Assembly: GCA_031275795.1 (NCBI GenBank)
Contig: JAISOG010000032.1
Location: 1 to 37,878, forward strand
Direction of reading: 5' to 3'
From: Candidatus Endomicrobiellum incisitermitis
GTDB lineage: Bacteria; Elusimicrobiota; Endomicrobiia; Endomicrobiales; Endomicrobiaceae
Length of the DNA: 37,878 nucleotides
This document shows, one piece after another, positions 25,305 to 33,667 of this stretch (position 1 is its first letter; every line of letters starts with the position of its first letter). A program made the position numbers and the translations under genes. Under the pieces are notes generated by a model. The model ran no database searches, was not told where the DNA came from, and worked only from the letters and a program-made list of their open reading frames with translations.

Positions 25305-25530
25305 GGTAGTTTTTTATAAAGTTGCTCCTAGTTTAGAACCTTATTGGAGTTACCTAAAAGGGCGGTTTATGAGCAATAAACATTTAATAGTTCAAATTAG
25401 CAATGTTTGAAGCAAAATACATATAAGTCTTTTTTGTCTTTTCATTTTGCGAGTTTGCTAATTTGTTTAAATGTTTGTTGCGATTGCTCTAGTAACGCAG
25501 ATAAGACTCTAAACTAGACTTTATAAAACT
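25305..25530. repeat. Long palindromic repeat element, copy 2 (complete)
   Basis: A ~225-bp imperfect palindrome. Outer arms AGTTTTTTATAAAGT (from about 25306) and ACTTTATAAAACT (to about 25530). Next come CTAGTTTAGA (25328-25337) and TCTAAACTAG (25508-25517), then GTTAC near 25349 and the GTAAC near 25491. The inner arms GAGCAATAAACATTTAA and TTAAATGTTTGTTGCGATTGCTC complete it. The loop AAGTCTTTTTTGTCTT is shared with copy 1 at 19-137. It lies in the junk between the decayed penicillin-binding protein and mazG. No ORF. Confidence 0.88.
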
Positions 25531-25679
25531 TGTCCAATAAACTAATTTTTGTATTATGTTTCAAAATGCTACAACATTGTCTGCAGGTCTAATCAATACC
25601 TGGTCTTGCAAGAAATATCTAAGAAATAGTATACTCTGATCACATCAATCACATTTATTTTGCTGGTTTTAGGCAATGT

Positions 25680-26072
25680 ATGAAAGGGTATTTAAAAGAG
25701 TTTGATAAATTAGTTAACATTTTTGTTAAGTTACGTTCTAAAAATGGATGCGTATGGGACAAAAAACAAACGCACGGATCTTTAATAAAACATTTGTTTT
25801 CTGAAAGTAGAGAAGTAAAAAAAGCTATAAAAAATAAAGATATGCAAAATTTGCAAGAAGAGCTTGGAGATATTTTACTACAAGTTGTATTTCATGCTCA
25901 GATAGCAAAAGAAAATAAAGATTTTGATATTGCTAGTGTCATAAAAAGTTTAAATAAGAAACTTATAAGAAGACATCCTCATGTTTTTGGCAACTGTAAA
26001 GCTAAAACTGCAAAAAATGTAGAAATCATATGGGAAAAAGTTAAAGCTAAAGAAAAAACATTAAAAAATTAA
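25680..26072 (+). CDS. mazG: MazG-family nucleotide pyrophosphohydrolase
   Basis: 130 residues: a single MazG domain, about half the length of the two-domain E. coli enzyme. CVWDKKQTHGSL is the family opening (compare CPWDxxQTHxSL). EELGDILLQVVFHAQIA gives the metal-binding ExxD, and KLIRRHPHVFG is the conserved end. The first EExxE metal-binding helix reads SESRE, so one acidic residue usually present is Ser here. MazG hydrolyses NTPs/dNTPs to monophosphates, limiting damaged nucleotides. It stands alone downstream of the palindromic repeat. Confidence 0.88.
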   Translation: MKGYLKEFDKLVNIFVKLRSKNGCVWDKKQTHGSLIKHLFSESREVKKAIKNKDMQNLQEELGDILLQVVFHAQIAKENKDFDIASVIKSLNKKLIRRHPHVFGNCKAKTAKNVEIIWEKVKAKEKTLKN

Positions 26073-26139
26073 CCAGTTTAAATTTAAGTGGGTTAGTTAT
26101 AAAATAATAGTAGCAAATAAAAAACGAGTGAGGAGTATT

Positions 26140-28557
26140 ATGTTAAGCAGAATTTTAGCGTGTAGAAAAATTGCGACAGTGTTTAGCATGTTATTTGTGG
26201 TTGCAAGTCGTGCTATAGCAAGTGAAGCAAATTTAATCATTCCAGATTTGTCTTCTGTAAGTTTTTTTGGGAATTTGATAGATGGTAAATCTCTTTTAAT
26301 GTTTGGGTTTCTTGTTTGTATTTTTGGTTTAATTTTTGGGATTTACCATTTTATAAACATAAAAAACCTTCCAGTTCATAAGTCAATGCAGTCTATTTCA
26401 GAACTTATATATGAAACTTGCAAAACTTATCTTATAACGCAGGGCAAGTTTATTGTTATTTTAGAAATTTTGCTTGCAGCTATAATAGTTGTATATTTTG
26501 GTTTGTTAGAACATTTTTCAGTAGTTAAAGTCATGACAATTGTCTTTTGTAGTATTGTTGGTATACTTGGCAGCTACACTGTAGCATGGTTTGGTATGAG
26601 AATTAACACATTTGCAAACTCTAGGACAGCTTTTGCAAGTTTAAAAGGCAAACCTTTTCCTCTTTATGCTATACCTCTTTGCGCAGGGATGAGTATTGGC
26701 ATGCTCTTAATTAGTATAGAGCTTTTAATAATGCTTATTATTCTTCTTTTTATACCTTCAGATTTTGCAGGTCCTTGCTTTATAGGTTTTGCTATAGGAG
26801 AATCTTTAGGGGCTTCGGTTTTAAGAATAGCAGGTGGAATTTTCACAAAAATTGCAGATATTGGCTCAGATTTAATGAAAATTGTTTTTAACATTAAAGA
26901 AGATGATGCAAGAAATCCGGGTGTTATTGCAGACTGTACAGGAGACAACGCTGGAGATTCTGTAGGTCCTACAGCAGACGGATTTGAAACTTACGGAGTT
27001 ACAGGAGTAGCTCTTGTAACTTTTATAGTGCTTGCAGTAAACGACCCTGTTTTGCAAGTAAAGCTTTTAGTGTGGATTTTTGTTATGCGTTTAATAATGC
27101 TTATTTCCAGTGCTCTTTCTTATGGAATTAATGCTTTATTTGCAAAAGTTAAATATTTAGTTGCAGATAAAATGAATTTTGAAGCACCTTTAACTTCTCT
27201 AGTATGGATAACTTCAATAGTTTCTATAGTTTTAACATTTATTGTTTCTAACATTGTTATTGGAGATTTAGGAGATGGTTCTCTTTGGTGGAAACTTTCT
27301 CTTATAATTAGTTGTGGAACAATAGCAGGCGCTATAATACCGGAAGTTGTAAAAATTTTTACATCTGTAAAAAGTTCTTTTGTACAAAATGTAGTGAACT
27401 CTTCAAGACATGGCGGTTCTTCGCTTAACGTTCTTGCAGGTCTTACAGCTGGGAACTTCAGTTCTTATTGGATGGGAATAGCAATTATTATTCTTATGGC
27501 TATAGCTTATTTGATAAGTTCTTTAGGTCTTGGCGATATAATGATTGCCCCTGCAGTTTTTGCGTTTGGACTTGTGGCTTTTGGTTTCTTAGGTATGGGC
27601 CCTGTAACAATTGCTGTTGATTCTTATGGACCTGTTACCGATAACGCTCAGTCAGTGTATGAACTTTCGTTGATAGAGAATATCCCTAGCATAGACAAAG
27701 AAATTGAAAAGGAATTTGGATTTAAGCCAACTTTTGAAAAATCTAAACTTTTACTTGAAGAAAACGATGGAGCTGGAAATACGTTTAAAGCTACAGCCAA
27801 ACCAGTTCTTATAGGAACAGCTGTAGTAGGCGCTACAACAATGATTTTTTCTACAATTGTTATGCTTACAGATAAGCTTACTACAGGGTTAGAGTACTTA
27901 TCTTTAATACATGCTCCTTTCTTGTTAGGTTTAATTGCAGGAGGTGCTGTAATTTATTGGTTTACGGGCGCATCTAACCACGCTGTAACAAGTGGAGCAT
28001 ACAAAGCTGTAGAGTTTATTAAAAAAAATATTAAGCTTGACGGAACTGCTCAGAAAGCTTCTACAGAAGACTCCAAAAAAGTCGTAGAAATATGCACTAA
28101 GTACGCTCAAAAAGGGATGATCAACTTGTTTATGGTTGTCTTCTTTACCACTTTAGCGTTTGCTTTTATCGAACCTTACTTTTTTATAGGATATCTTATT
28201 TCTATAGCTTTGTTTGGTCTTTTTCAGGCAATATTTATGGCAAACGCTGGCGGCGCTTGGGACAATGCAAAAAAATATGTTGAAGTTGATTTGCGTGAAA
28301 AAGGCACAGAACTTCACAAAGCTACTGTTGTTGGTGACACGGTAGGAGATCCATTTAAAGACACTTCATCTGTAGCTATGAACCCTATTATTAAATTTAC
28401 AACGCTTTTTGGTCTTTTAGCTTTAGAGCTTGCAATAGTACTTAATAATGAAGGTCCTTTGAGTATTATTCTTGCAGCTTTATTTTTTATAGTGTCTATT
28501 GTTTTTGTAGTAAAATCTTTTACAGATATGAAAACAAAAGATGAAGAAGTAAAATAA
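26140..28557 (+). CDS. hppA: Membrane-bound ion-pumping pyrophosphatase
   Basis: About 805 residues, full length for the family, with some 16 hydrophobic segments. It hydrolyses PPi and pumps H+ or Na+ across the inner membrane, saving ATP. The substrate-site block reads DCTGDNAGDSVGPTADGFETY, a variant of the common DNVGDNVGDxAGxxADLFESY. VTDNAQS and VVGDTVGDPFKDTSS supply the other acidic motifs. The position that distinguishes K+-dependent from K+-independent enzymes reads GNTFKAT, with Lys, usually the K+-independent state, but the surrounding sequence is divergent. I start at the ATG at 26140 with GAGGAG at 26130-26135; a GTG at 26128 overlaps that site. It ends at a terminator. Confidence 0.93.
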   Translation: MLSRILACRKIATVFSMLFVVASRAIASEANLIIPDLSSVSFFGNLIDGKSLLMFGFLVCIFGLIFGIYHFINIKNLPVHKSMQSISELIYETCKTYLITQGKFIVILEILLAAIIVVYFGLLEHFSVVKVMTIVFCSIVGILGSYTVAWFGMRINTFANSRTAFASLKGKPFPLYAIPLCAGMSIGMLLISIELLIMLIILLFIPSDFAGPCFIGFAIGESLGASVLRIAGGIFTKIADIGSDLMKIVFNIKEDDARNPGVIADCTGDNAGDSVGPTADGFETYGVTGVALVTFIVLAVNDPVLQVKLLVWIFVMRLIMLISSALSYGINALFAKVKYLVADKMNFEAPLTSLVWITSIVSIVLTFIVSNIVIGDLGDGSLWWKLSLIISCGTIAGAIIPEVVKIFTSVKSSFVQNVVNSSRHGGSSLNVLAGLTAGNFSSYWMGIAIIILMAIAYLISSLGLGDIMIAPAVFAFGLVAFGFLGMGPVTIAVDSYGPVTDNAQSVYELSLIENIPSIDKEIEKEFGFKPTFEKSKLLLEENDGAGNTFKATAKPVLIGTAVVGATTMIFSTIVMLTDKLTTGLEYLSLIHAPFLLGLIAGGAVIYWFTGASNHAVTSGAYKAVEFIKKNIKLDGTAQKASTEDSKKVVEICTKYAQKGMINLFMVVFFTTLAFAFIEPYFFIGYLISIALFGLFQAIFMANAGGAWDNAKKYVEVDLREKGTELHKATVVGDTVGDPFKDTSSVAMNPIIKFTTLFGLLALELAIVLNNEGPLSIILAALFFIVSIVFVVKSFTDMKTKDEEVK

Positions 28558-28586
28558 TAAAACAAGGGAAAACAGTTAAAATTATT

Positions 28587-28634
28587 TTCGGGATGGCGAA
28601 GGTTTATTTTAGTTTCGTCATCCCGAAATTTTTT
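28587..28634 (+). terminator. Rho-independent terminator after hppA
   Basis: TTCGGGATGGCGAA (28587-28600) pairs with TTCGTCATCCCGAA (28614-28627), one G-U pair, followed by ATTTTTT. Confidence 0.85.
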
Positions 28635-28645
28635 AATGTACAAAA

Positions 28646-29335
28646 ATGAAATTTATAAGAAATGTTTTTGCACTTTTATTAATCCCAGCAGTAGGAGCAA
28701 TAGGATATACTTTTTTTAAAAGTTTTCTTATATTTGTAGTAAATTCTGGTAATAAGTTTGCTACATTTTGGATAGGAATTTTAGTTTATATTGTGTTTCA
28801 AGTTGTTTTATACAAGCCAATGCGTGCATATGTTTTTGGGCACGAGCTGTCACATGCTATTGCTGGCATTTTAAGTGGAGCTAAGATAAAAAATTTTAAT
28901 GTGGCCAAAGATAGAGGAAATGTAGTTTTAAATAAAGATAACATATGTATAACATTAGCACCTTACTTTTTCCCTATATACACAATTATTATAGTGTTTA
29001 CTTACTTTTTGTGCGGCTATTTTTTAGATGTAAAACCATTTTATAATTGTTTTCTTTTTTTTGTAGGAGTGTCGATAGCTTTTCATATAGCTCTTACAAT
29101 ATATGTGCTTACAATAGAACAGCCAGACTTAAAAGTTTATGGAACTTTTTTTTCTTATGTTATAATTCTTTTTATAAATTTTATAGTTTTTACTGTAATT
29201 TTTAGTTTGGTATTTTTAAATGAAATAAATATAAAAAGTATTTTTGTAGGATATTTTGAAAATATAGTTTCTATATACAAATTTATTTATTATGGAGTAT
29301 TAGATATATGGATTTCATTCCAAAAGACGAAATAA
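28646..29335 (+). CDS. M50-like membrane metallopeptidase homologue
   Basis: 229 residues with about six transmembrane segments. HELSH at residues 66-70 fits the HExxH zinc motif within a membrane helix, as in site-2-protease/M50 families. QPDLK near residue 150 could supply the third ligand Asp, also seen in M50-type proteins. No PDZ or CBS domain. The substrate is unknown. It starts a run of four overlapping or closely spaced genes (to 30843) just after the hppA terminator; the next gene starts 28 bases before its stop. Confidence 0.65.
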   Translation: MKFIRNVFALLLIPAVGAIGYTFFKSFLIFVVNSGNKFATFWIGILVYIVFQVVLYKPMRAYVFGHELSHAIAGILSGAKIKNFNVAKDRGNVVLNKDNICITLAPYFFPIYTIIIVFTYFLCGYFLDVKPFYNCFLFFVGVSIAFHIALTIYVLTIEQPDLKVYGTFFSYVIILFINFIVFTVIFSLVFLNEINIKSIFVGYFENIVSIYKFIYYGVLDIWISFQKTK

Positions 29336-29901
29336 AGAGAAAAGTTATACACTTAATGTGTTTGATATATATATTAGGTTACTGGTATTTGCCTAAAAGC
29401 ATAGTTGTTTTGGGTTTAACTGTAGCTATTATTATGGTTATATTTTTAGAAGTTTTGAGGTTTAAAGTGCCCAGTTTTAACAATTTCTTTAAGGATAATT
29501 TTAAGGGTTTTTATAGACAAGAAGAAGCAGATAAAATGAGCGGGCTAGCTTGGACACTTTCAGGCGGGCTTATTACTATGTTAATATTTCCAAATAAATA
29601 TATGGTTTTTGCGAGTTTTTTATATTTAGTTTTTGCAGATTCTGCGGCTGCATTAATAGGAAGAGCTTTTGGTAAACATAAAATATTGTTTGATAAAAGT
29701 TTAGAAGGTAGTATGGCCTGTTTTATAGTATGCTTTATAATAAGTTTATTTATGTTTAATTTTTGGTTTGCACTTTTAGGTGCTATTATAGCAGCATTTG
29801 TAGAAGCTGTGCCTTGGAAATTAAATGACAATTTTTGGATGCAGATAATAAATGCTGGTATGTTAACTTTGTTGTCTAATGTAATGGTATGGTCAAAATG
29901 A
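29308..29901 (+). CDS. SEC59/dolichol kinase-like CDP-type membrane enzyme
   Basis: 197 residues, several transmembrane helices. RKVIHLMCL near the start, and FADSAAALIGRAFGKHKI...KSLEGSMACF (about 112-140), match the COG0170 family (dolichol kinase, phytol kinase, related cytidylyltransferases). In bacteria such proteins phosphorylate polyprenols or related lipids using CTP; the exact lipid is unknown. The start has a GGAG site (about 29294) and lies inside the previous gene, and its stop overlaps the deacetylase start, so all three are coupled. Confidence 0.75.
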   Translation: MDFIPKDEIKRKVIHLMCLIYILGYWYLPKSIVVLGLTVAIIMVIFLEVLRFKVPSFNNFFKDNFKGFYRQEEADKMSGLAWTLSGGLITMLIFPNKYMVFASFLYLVFADSAAALIGRAFGKHKILFDKSLEGSMACFIVCFIISLFMFNFWFALLGAIIAAFVEAVPWKLNDNFWMQIINAGMLTLLSNVMVWSK

Positions 29902-30581
29902 AGGAAATATTAATATCTTTATGCATATGTTTATTTAGTTTTTCTCTTACGCAAGCAAAGACATTTTATTCTAATGGTCCTAAACTTTCAAAAAAAGTTG
30001 CTTTAACTTTTGACGATGGCCCTGGCAAAGCCACAGGAAAAATATTAGAAATTTTAAAAGAAAAAAATGTTAAAGCTACATTTTTTATGTTAGGTGAAAG
30101 TGTAGTAAATAATCCAGAACTTGCAAAAGCAGTTTTAAATGATGGACATGAAATTGCAAACCATACATATGGACATGTAAACTTTTATGCGTACAAAAAT
30201 GAAGATAAAATCTTAAAAATGGAACAAGAAATTTTAAAGGCAGAATCTGTAATAAAAGATACTTTAGGAATAAAGACATTTCTTGTTAGATTCCCTTACG
30301 GTTATGCAAAAAGTGATTCTATAGAAGTGGCCAGGAAACAAGGATATTATGTAATTAACTGGAGTTTTGGCACAGATTGGAAAGATAGGCCAGCAAGTCA
30401 AATGTACTTAAAATACAAAAATGCTATAAAAAATGGAGCGATATTTTTAATGCACGATTTGTTTAAAAATGGAAAAGTTATATCGTTTCTAGGAGACTTT
30501 ATAGATGATATTAAAAATAAAGGGTACGAAATAGTTACAATAAGTGAGATTCTTGATATAAAAGGGCCAAATGTAAAATAA
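29898..30581 (+). CDS. Exported polysaccharide deacetylase (NodB homology)
   Basis: 227 residues from the ATG at 29898, which overlaps the previous TGA. A signal peptide (about residues 1-20, ending LTQA) is followed by a complete NodB domain. TFDDGPG (metal Asp pair), HEIANHTYGH (metal His pair), RFPYGYAK and LMHDL are all present. Family members remove N- or O-acetyl groups from peptidoglycan or other envelope polysaccharides. The periplasmic location and the membrane lipid enzyme next door suggest envelope modification. Confidence 0.88.
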   Translation: MKEILISLCICLFSFSLTQAKTFYSNGPKLSKKVALTFDDGPGKATGKILEILKEKNVKATFFMLGESVVNNPELAKAVLNDGHEIANHTYGHVNFYAYKNEDKILKMEQEILKAESVIKDTLGIKTFLVRFPYGYAKSDSIEVARKQGYYVINWSFGTDWKDRPASQMYLKYKNAIKNGAIFLMHDLFKNGKVISFLGDFIDDIKNKGYEIVTISEILDIKGPNVK

Positions 30582-30597
30582 TGATGGAGGTATTAAA

Positions 30598-30843
30598 GTG
30601 GCTAACATTTTAATTTTATCAGTTGAGCAAAGAAAAGCTTGTGCTATAAAAATTCAAGAGACTTTAACAAATTCAGGATGTGAAATAAAAACAAGACTTG
30701 GCATACACGATAGTTCTTCCCAAACATGTTCGCAAAAGGGGCTTATTATTTTAGAAATCATTGCAGAAAAACCAGAAATTGATAACCTTGTCTTGCAACT
30801 TCAAAAAATAGACTATGTAAAAGTAAAACTTGTAACCATATAG
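30598..30843 (+). CDS. TM1266-like ACT-fold protein (hydrogenase system regulator family)
   Basis: 81 residues with a GTG start, chosen because GGAGG (30586-30590) sits eight bases upstream. The pattern of an N-terminal strand, helix, RLGIHD, then GLIILEIIAEKPEIDNLVLQ and VKVKLVTI resembles the TM1266 family. That family is annotated as iron-only hydrogenase system regulator and has an ACT/NikR-C-like fold. No hydrogenase genes lie in the window, so the role is only inferred from family. It is the last gene of the run. Confidence 0.6.
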   Translation: MANILILSVEQRKACAIKIQETLTNSGCEIKTRLGIHDSSSQTCSQKGLIILEIIAEKPEIDNLVLQLQKIDYVKVKLVTI

Positions 30844-30886
30844 ATTTTCTAATAGATTAACTGTAATCAAACTAATAATAAAATTA

Positions 30887-31597
30887 TTACATAAAATTTT
30901 CTACTACTAAAATAAAAATTATCCCTACAAAAAGCATCAGAGAAGTAGCTCTATTTTTACATTTGTGCGTTTCTGGGATTAAATCAGATGCGGATAAAAA
31001 TATAAAAGAACCTGCTGTTATGCCAAGCAAAGCTCCAAGGCTAGGCATAGAAATATTTTTTAATAAAAACATACCAAGTATTGTTCCTGCCGGTGTAAAG
31101 CAGGCAGCAAGCAAGGAAATATTAAAAATTTTCTTTTTAGATGCTCCGCTGTGCAACAAAATACCTGAAATTGTTATACCATCTGGAAGTTTGTGTAAAA
31201 GTATTGCCAATGTTGTTAAAATTCCAAGATTTGAGTTTGCTTCAAACCCTATTGCAATCATAAGGCCGTCTAATATAGAATGCAACGAAAGACCTGTTAT
31301 TGAAGCAACATGAGTATGTTTACTGTTTGAACATTCATGGTCATGACAAGGATGAAACAAAACTACAAACTGCAAAAAGAACATAATAGAGAACCCTAAT
31401 AAGGTATATATCATAGTTTTTGAGTTTAATTCTAATCCTTCAGGTATCAAGTGAGAAAATGCAAGTGTAAGCATAACACCGGCAGCAAAATTAATTATAA
31501 GTAAAGAATTTTTTTCAGACCATTTGTGAAATGTAATAAGTATAATAGATCCGAGCATTGCAGCACTAGCTGCTATAAGAGAGTAGGCAATTTCCAT
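30887..31597 (-). CDS. ZIP-family metal transporter
   Basis: 236 residues, eight predicted helices. The His-rich cytoplasmic loop HPCHDHECSNSKHTH (about residues 82-96) precedes helix IV, which has the ZIP signature LHSILDGLMIAIG. Helix V has ILLHKLPDG. Together these form the binuclear metal site. ZIPs import zinc, iron or related cations. Start has a strong GGAGGAAAG site. A 40-residue ORF precedes it on the same strand. Confidence 0.9.
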   Translation of the reverse strand: MEIAYSLIAASAAMLGSIILITFHKWSEKNSLLIINFAAGVMLTLAFSHLIPEGLELNSKTMIYTLLGFSIMFFLQFVVLFHPCHDHECSNSKHTHVASITGLSLHSILDGLMIAIGFEANSNLGILTTLAILLHKLPDGITISGILLHSGASKKKIFNISLLAACFTPAGTILGMFLLKNISMPSLGALLGITAGSFIFLSASDLIPETHKCKNRATSLMLFVGIIFILVVENFM

Positions 31598-31640
31598 CTT
31601 TCCTCCGAAGATTATTTTTTGTAATTTAAAATTGTGTCCT

Positions 31641-31763
31641 TTAAAATAATAAGACCAGCATAAGAAAACTGGCTATAGCTTTTAGAGTAAAAAAACCTGC
31701 AGGTTGAATAAATATTAGTAAGAAACTAATAGATATAACAACAGGTATTTTTAATTTTTTCAT
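31641..31763 (-). CDS. Possible 40-residue membrane peptide upstream of the ZIP gene
   Basis: MKKLKIPVVISISFLLIFIQ then PAGFFTLKAIASFLMLVLLF: a basic start followed by two hydrophobic segments, closely ahead of the ZIP gene on the same strand. The ribosome-binding site is weak (AAAG). It could be a real small protein or the remnant of a larger one. No family recognised. Confidence 0.35.
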   Translation of the reverse strand: MKKLKIPVVISISFLLIFIQPAGFFTLKAIASFLMLVLLF

Positions 31764-31951
31764 TTTAAACTTTACGCAATGTTTCTATAAACTATTTTAG
31801 GTGTAAACATTTAAATAAACTTGTATTCAATTTAAAATCATATTAAAATTCATATTATTATAAACGGTACAGGTTTTTTAGTGTAATGTTCAAATATCTG
31901 CAAATTTTAAAGCGTATATATTTAAACTCTCAAGTTTTTAAAAAAACTTTA

Positions 31952-32971
31952 TTATAATGTATTTAAATTTTCTTCAGTAAATTTTATAACATTAAACATC
32001 ATTTCAACAGCTTTTTGTGGAAACTTCCCCACAGAGGTTTCTGCTGAAAGCATTGTATAGTCTGTCCCATCGATAACAGCATTTGCAATATCGCATACTT
32101 CTGCTCGTGTTGGAACAGGATTTTCTATCATACTGTCAAGCATTTGTGTTGCAGTAATCACAAAATTATTATGTTTTTTACATTTTTTAATTATACGTTT
32201 TTGCATTATAGGTACTTCGTATATAGGTATGGACACGCCCATATCGCCTCTTGCTACCATTATGCCGCTTGTAACAGTCATGATTTTTTCAAGATTTTCT
32301 ATTCCATACATATCTTCGATTTTTGCTACAAGCTTACACTTTGTGTTATTTTTTTCTTTTAGTATGTCTACTAAAGGTTGCATATCTTGCGCATCTCTAA
32401 CAAAAGAGTTTGCCACAAAATCTAAATCTTTTTCTAAGGCAAACATAAACCATTTTTTGTCTTTTTCTTCTAGTAACTCAAACTCAAGCTTTGCATAAGG
32501 TATATTAACACCTTTAGATGTTTTTAAGAGGTAATCCATTTGTACTTGAGCAACTACTTCATCTTCTGTTGAAGATAACACTTTTAAAGTTAGGTTTCCA
32601 TCTTCAATAAAGATTGTAAGACCTTCTTTAATAACTGTAAAAGAGTTGGGATAATCTATATGAACTATTTTGTTGTCACCTACTATATTTTTTCTTGTCA
32701 GAGTTAATTTCTGTCCTTTCTTTAGTTCTACTTGTTCATTTTCAATTTTTCCTATTCTTATCCTATGTCCTTCAAGATCTGCAAGAATTTTGATATTTTT
32801 AATATCTTTGTTGACTTTTCTAATCATTTCAATATCTTGTTCGTGTTCTTGTAAATTTCCATGAGAAAAATTAAGTCTCACTATAGTCATCCCGTTTTCT
32901 GCTAATGTTTTTAGTATTTCAGGAGAACGTATAGAAGGTCCCATTGTACATATTATTCCTGTTTTAGTCAC
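31952..32971 (-). CDS. pyk: Short pyruvate kinase lacking the C-terminal domain
   Basis: About 339 residues against the usual 470-580. The A/B barrel is present: ICTMGPS, TIVRLNFSHG, VARGDMGVS, ATQMLDSMIENPVPTRAEVC and DGTDYTMLSAETSVGKFP. It stops just after the barrel, so the C-terminal allosteric domain is absent. The substrate segment reads ADLEGHRIRIG rather than LDTKGPEIR, and KIED replaces KIEN, so catalysis may differ. I start at GTG 32971, seven bases after AAGGAG; the ATG at 32995 precedes that site. It probably makes pyruvate and ATP from phosphoenolpyruvate, but a pyruvate-kinase-like paralogue is possible. Confidence 0.85.
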   Translation of the reverse strand: MTKTGIICTMGPSIRSPEILKTLAENGMTIVRLNFSHGNLQEHEQDIEMIRKVNKDIKNIKILADLEGHRIRIGKIENEQVELKKGQKLTLTRKNIVGDNKIVHIDYPNSFTVIKEGLTIFIEDGNLTLKVLSSTEDEVVAQVQMDYLLKTSKGVNIPYAKLEFELLEEKDKKWFMFALEKDLDFVANSFVRDAQDMQPLVDILKEKNNTKCKLVAKIEDMYGIENLEKIMTVTSGIMVARGDMGVSIPIYEVPIMQKRIIKKCKKHNNFVITATQMLDSMIENPVPTRAEVCDIANAVIDGTDYTMLSAETSVGKFPQKAVEMMFNVIKFTEENLNTL

Positions 32972-33052
32972 AGAATACTCCTTTTTATTATGCATTTGTC
33001 ATTTTGAGATAAAATTCACATAAGAGAATAATACCTTAAAATACATAAAAAT

Positions 33053-33076
33053 ACGTGAATTCGTCAGAATTCACGT
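33053..33076. promoter_or_regulatory. Perfect 10-bp inverted repeat between divergent pyk and rpmE
   Basis: ACGTGAATTC (33053-33062) and GAATTCACGT (33067-33076) with the loop GTCA. It lies about 80 bases from pyk and 120 from rpmE, in the divergent promoter region. It could be an operator. On the minus strand it is followed by ATTTTTATG, so a weak terminator or attenuator ahead of pyk is an alternative. Confidence 0.5.
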
Positions 33077-33194
33077 TGCTAAGAATCATATAAAAACAAT
33101 TATTTAAAGTCAATTAAGATATTTGACTAAAAATCAAAAATGTGGCATAATGCATACTAAATTAGTTGAACAAGATAAAAGGAGAAGTTATAAA

Positions 33195-33527
33195 ATGAAA
33201 GAAGCAATACATCCAAAATATGAAGACTGCACAGTTTCTTGTGCGTGTGGTTATACGTTTAAGACTCGCTCAACAAAACCAGTTATAAAGTTAGAGATTT
33301 GCTCTAACTGTCACCCATTTTTTACAGGTAAGCAGAAACTTATAGACACTGCTGGTCGTGTAGAAAAATTCCAAAAACGTTTTGCTAAAACAGAAGGCAA
33401 AACAGTTGTAATAAAGAAAGCTAAAAAGGTAATATCTCCAAGAAAAACAACAGGGAAGGTCTTAACAACTTCTCCAAAAAAAGTAAAAACAGCAACAAAG
33501 AAAGAAAAAGAGTCTAAAATAAAATAG
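33195..33527 (+). CDS. rpmE: 50S ribosomal protein L31 with lysine-rich tail
   Basis: 110 residues; ordinary L31 is about 65-75. [19 protein letters not shown] and [15 protein letters not shown] contain the cysteine pairs of the zinc-binding (C+) form. [11 protein letters not shown] ends the conserved domain. Residues about 72-110 are a Lys/Thr/Val-rich extension. I start at the ATG at 33195 with AAGGAG upstream; the in-frame upstream codons to 33123 are not L31-like. It is followed by a terminator. Confidence 0.93.
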   Translation: MKEAIHPKYEDCTVSCACGYTFKTRSTKPVIKLEICSNCHPFFTGKQKLIDTAGRVEKFQKRFAKTEGKTVVIKKAKKVISPRKTTGKVLTTSPKKVKTATKKEKESKIK

Positions 33528-33544
33528 TTAAATAAAAGCATTAT

Positions 33545-33588
33545 ATATGGAAGAATCTCTAGTTATTGGGATCCTTCCATATTTTTTA
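33545..33588 (+). terminator. Rho-independent terminator after rpmE
   Basis: ATATGGAAG (33545-33553) and CTTCCATAT (33574-33582) flank an inner ATC/GAT pairing, followed by TTTTTT. Confidence 0.8.
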
Positions 33589-33667
33589 TATTAATATTTT
33601 TAACATTACAGAATTGTGCTTTATCTAGAAATTTTTAGCAGAATTGTAGTTTTAATGAGGAACTTTA

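Noticed and set aside
31920-31951. Terminator for pyk (AAGTTTTT/AAAAACTT)
   Set aside because: Arms are only A/T homopolymers and no separate T-run is evident; too weak to call.
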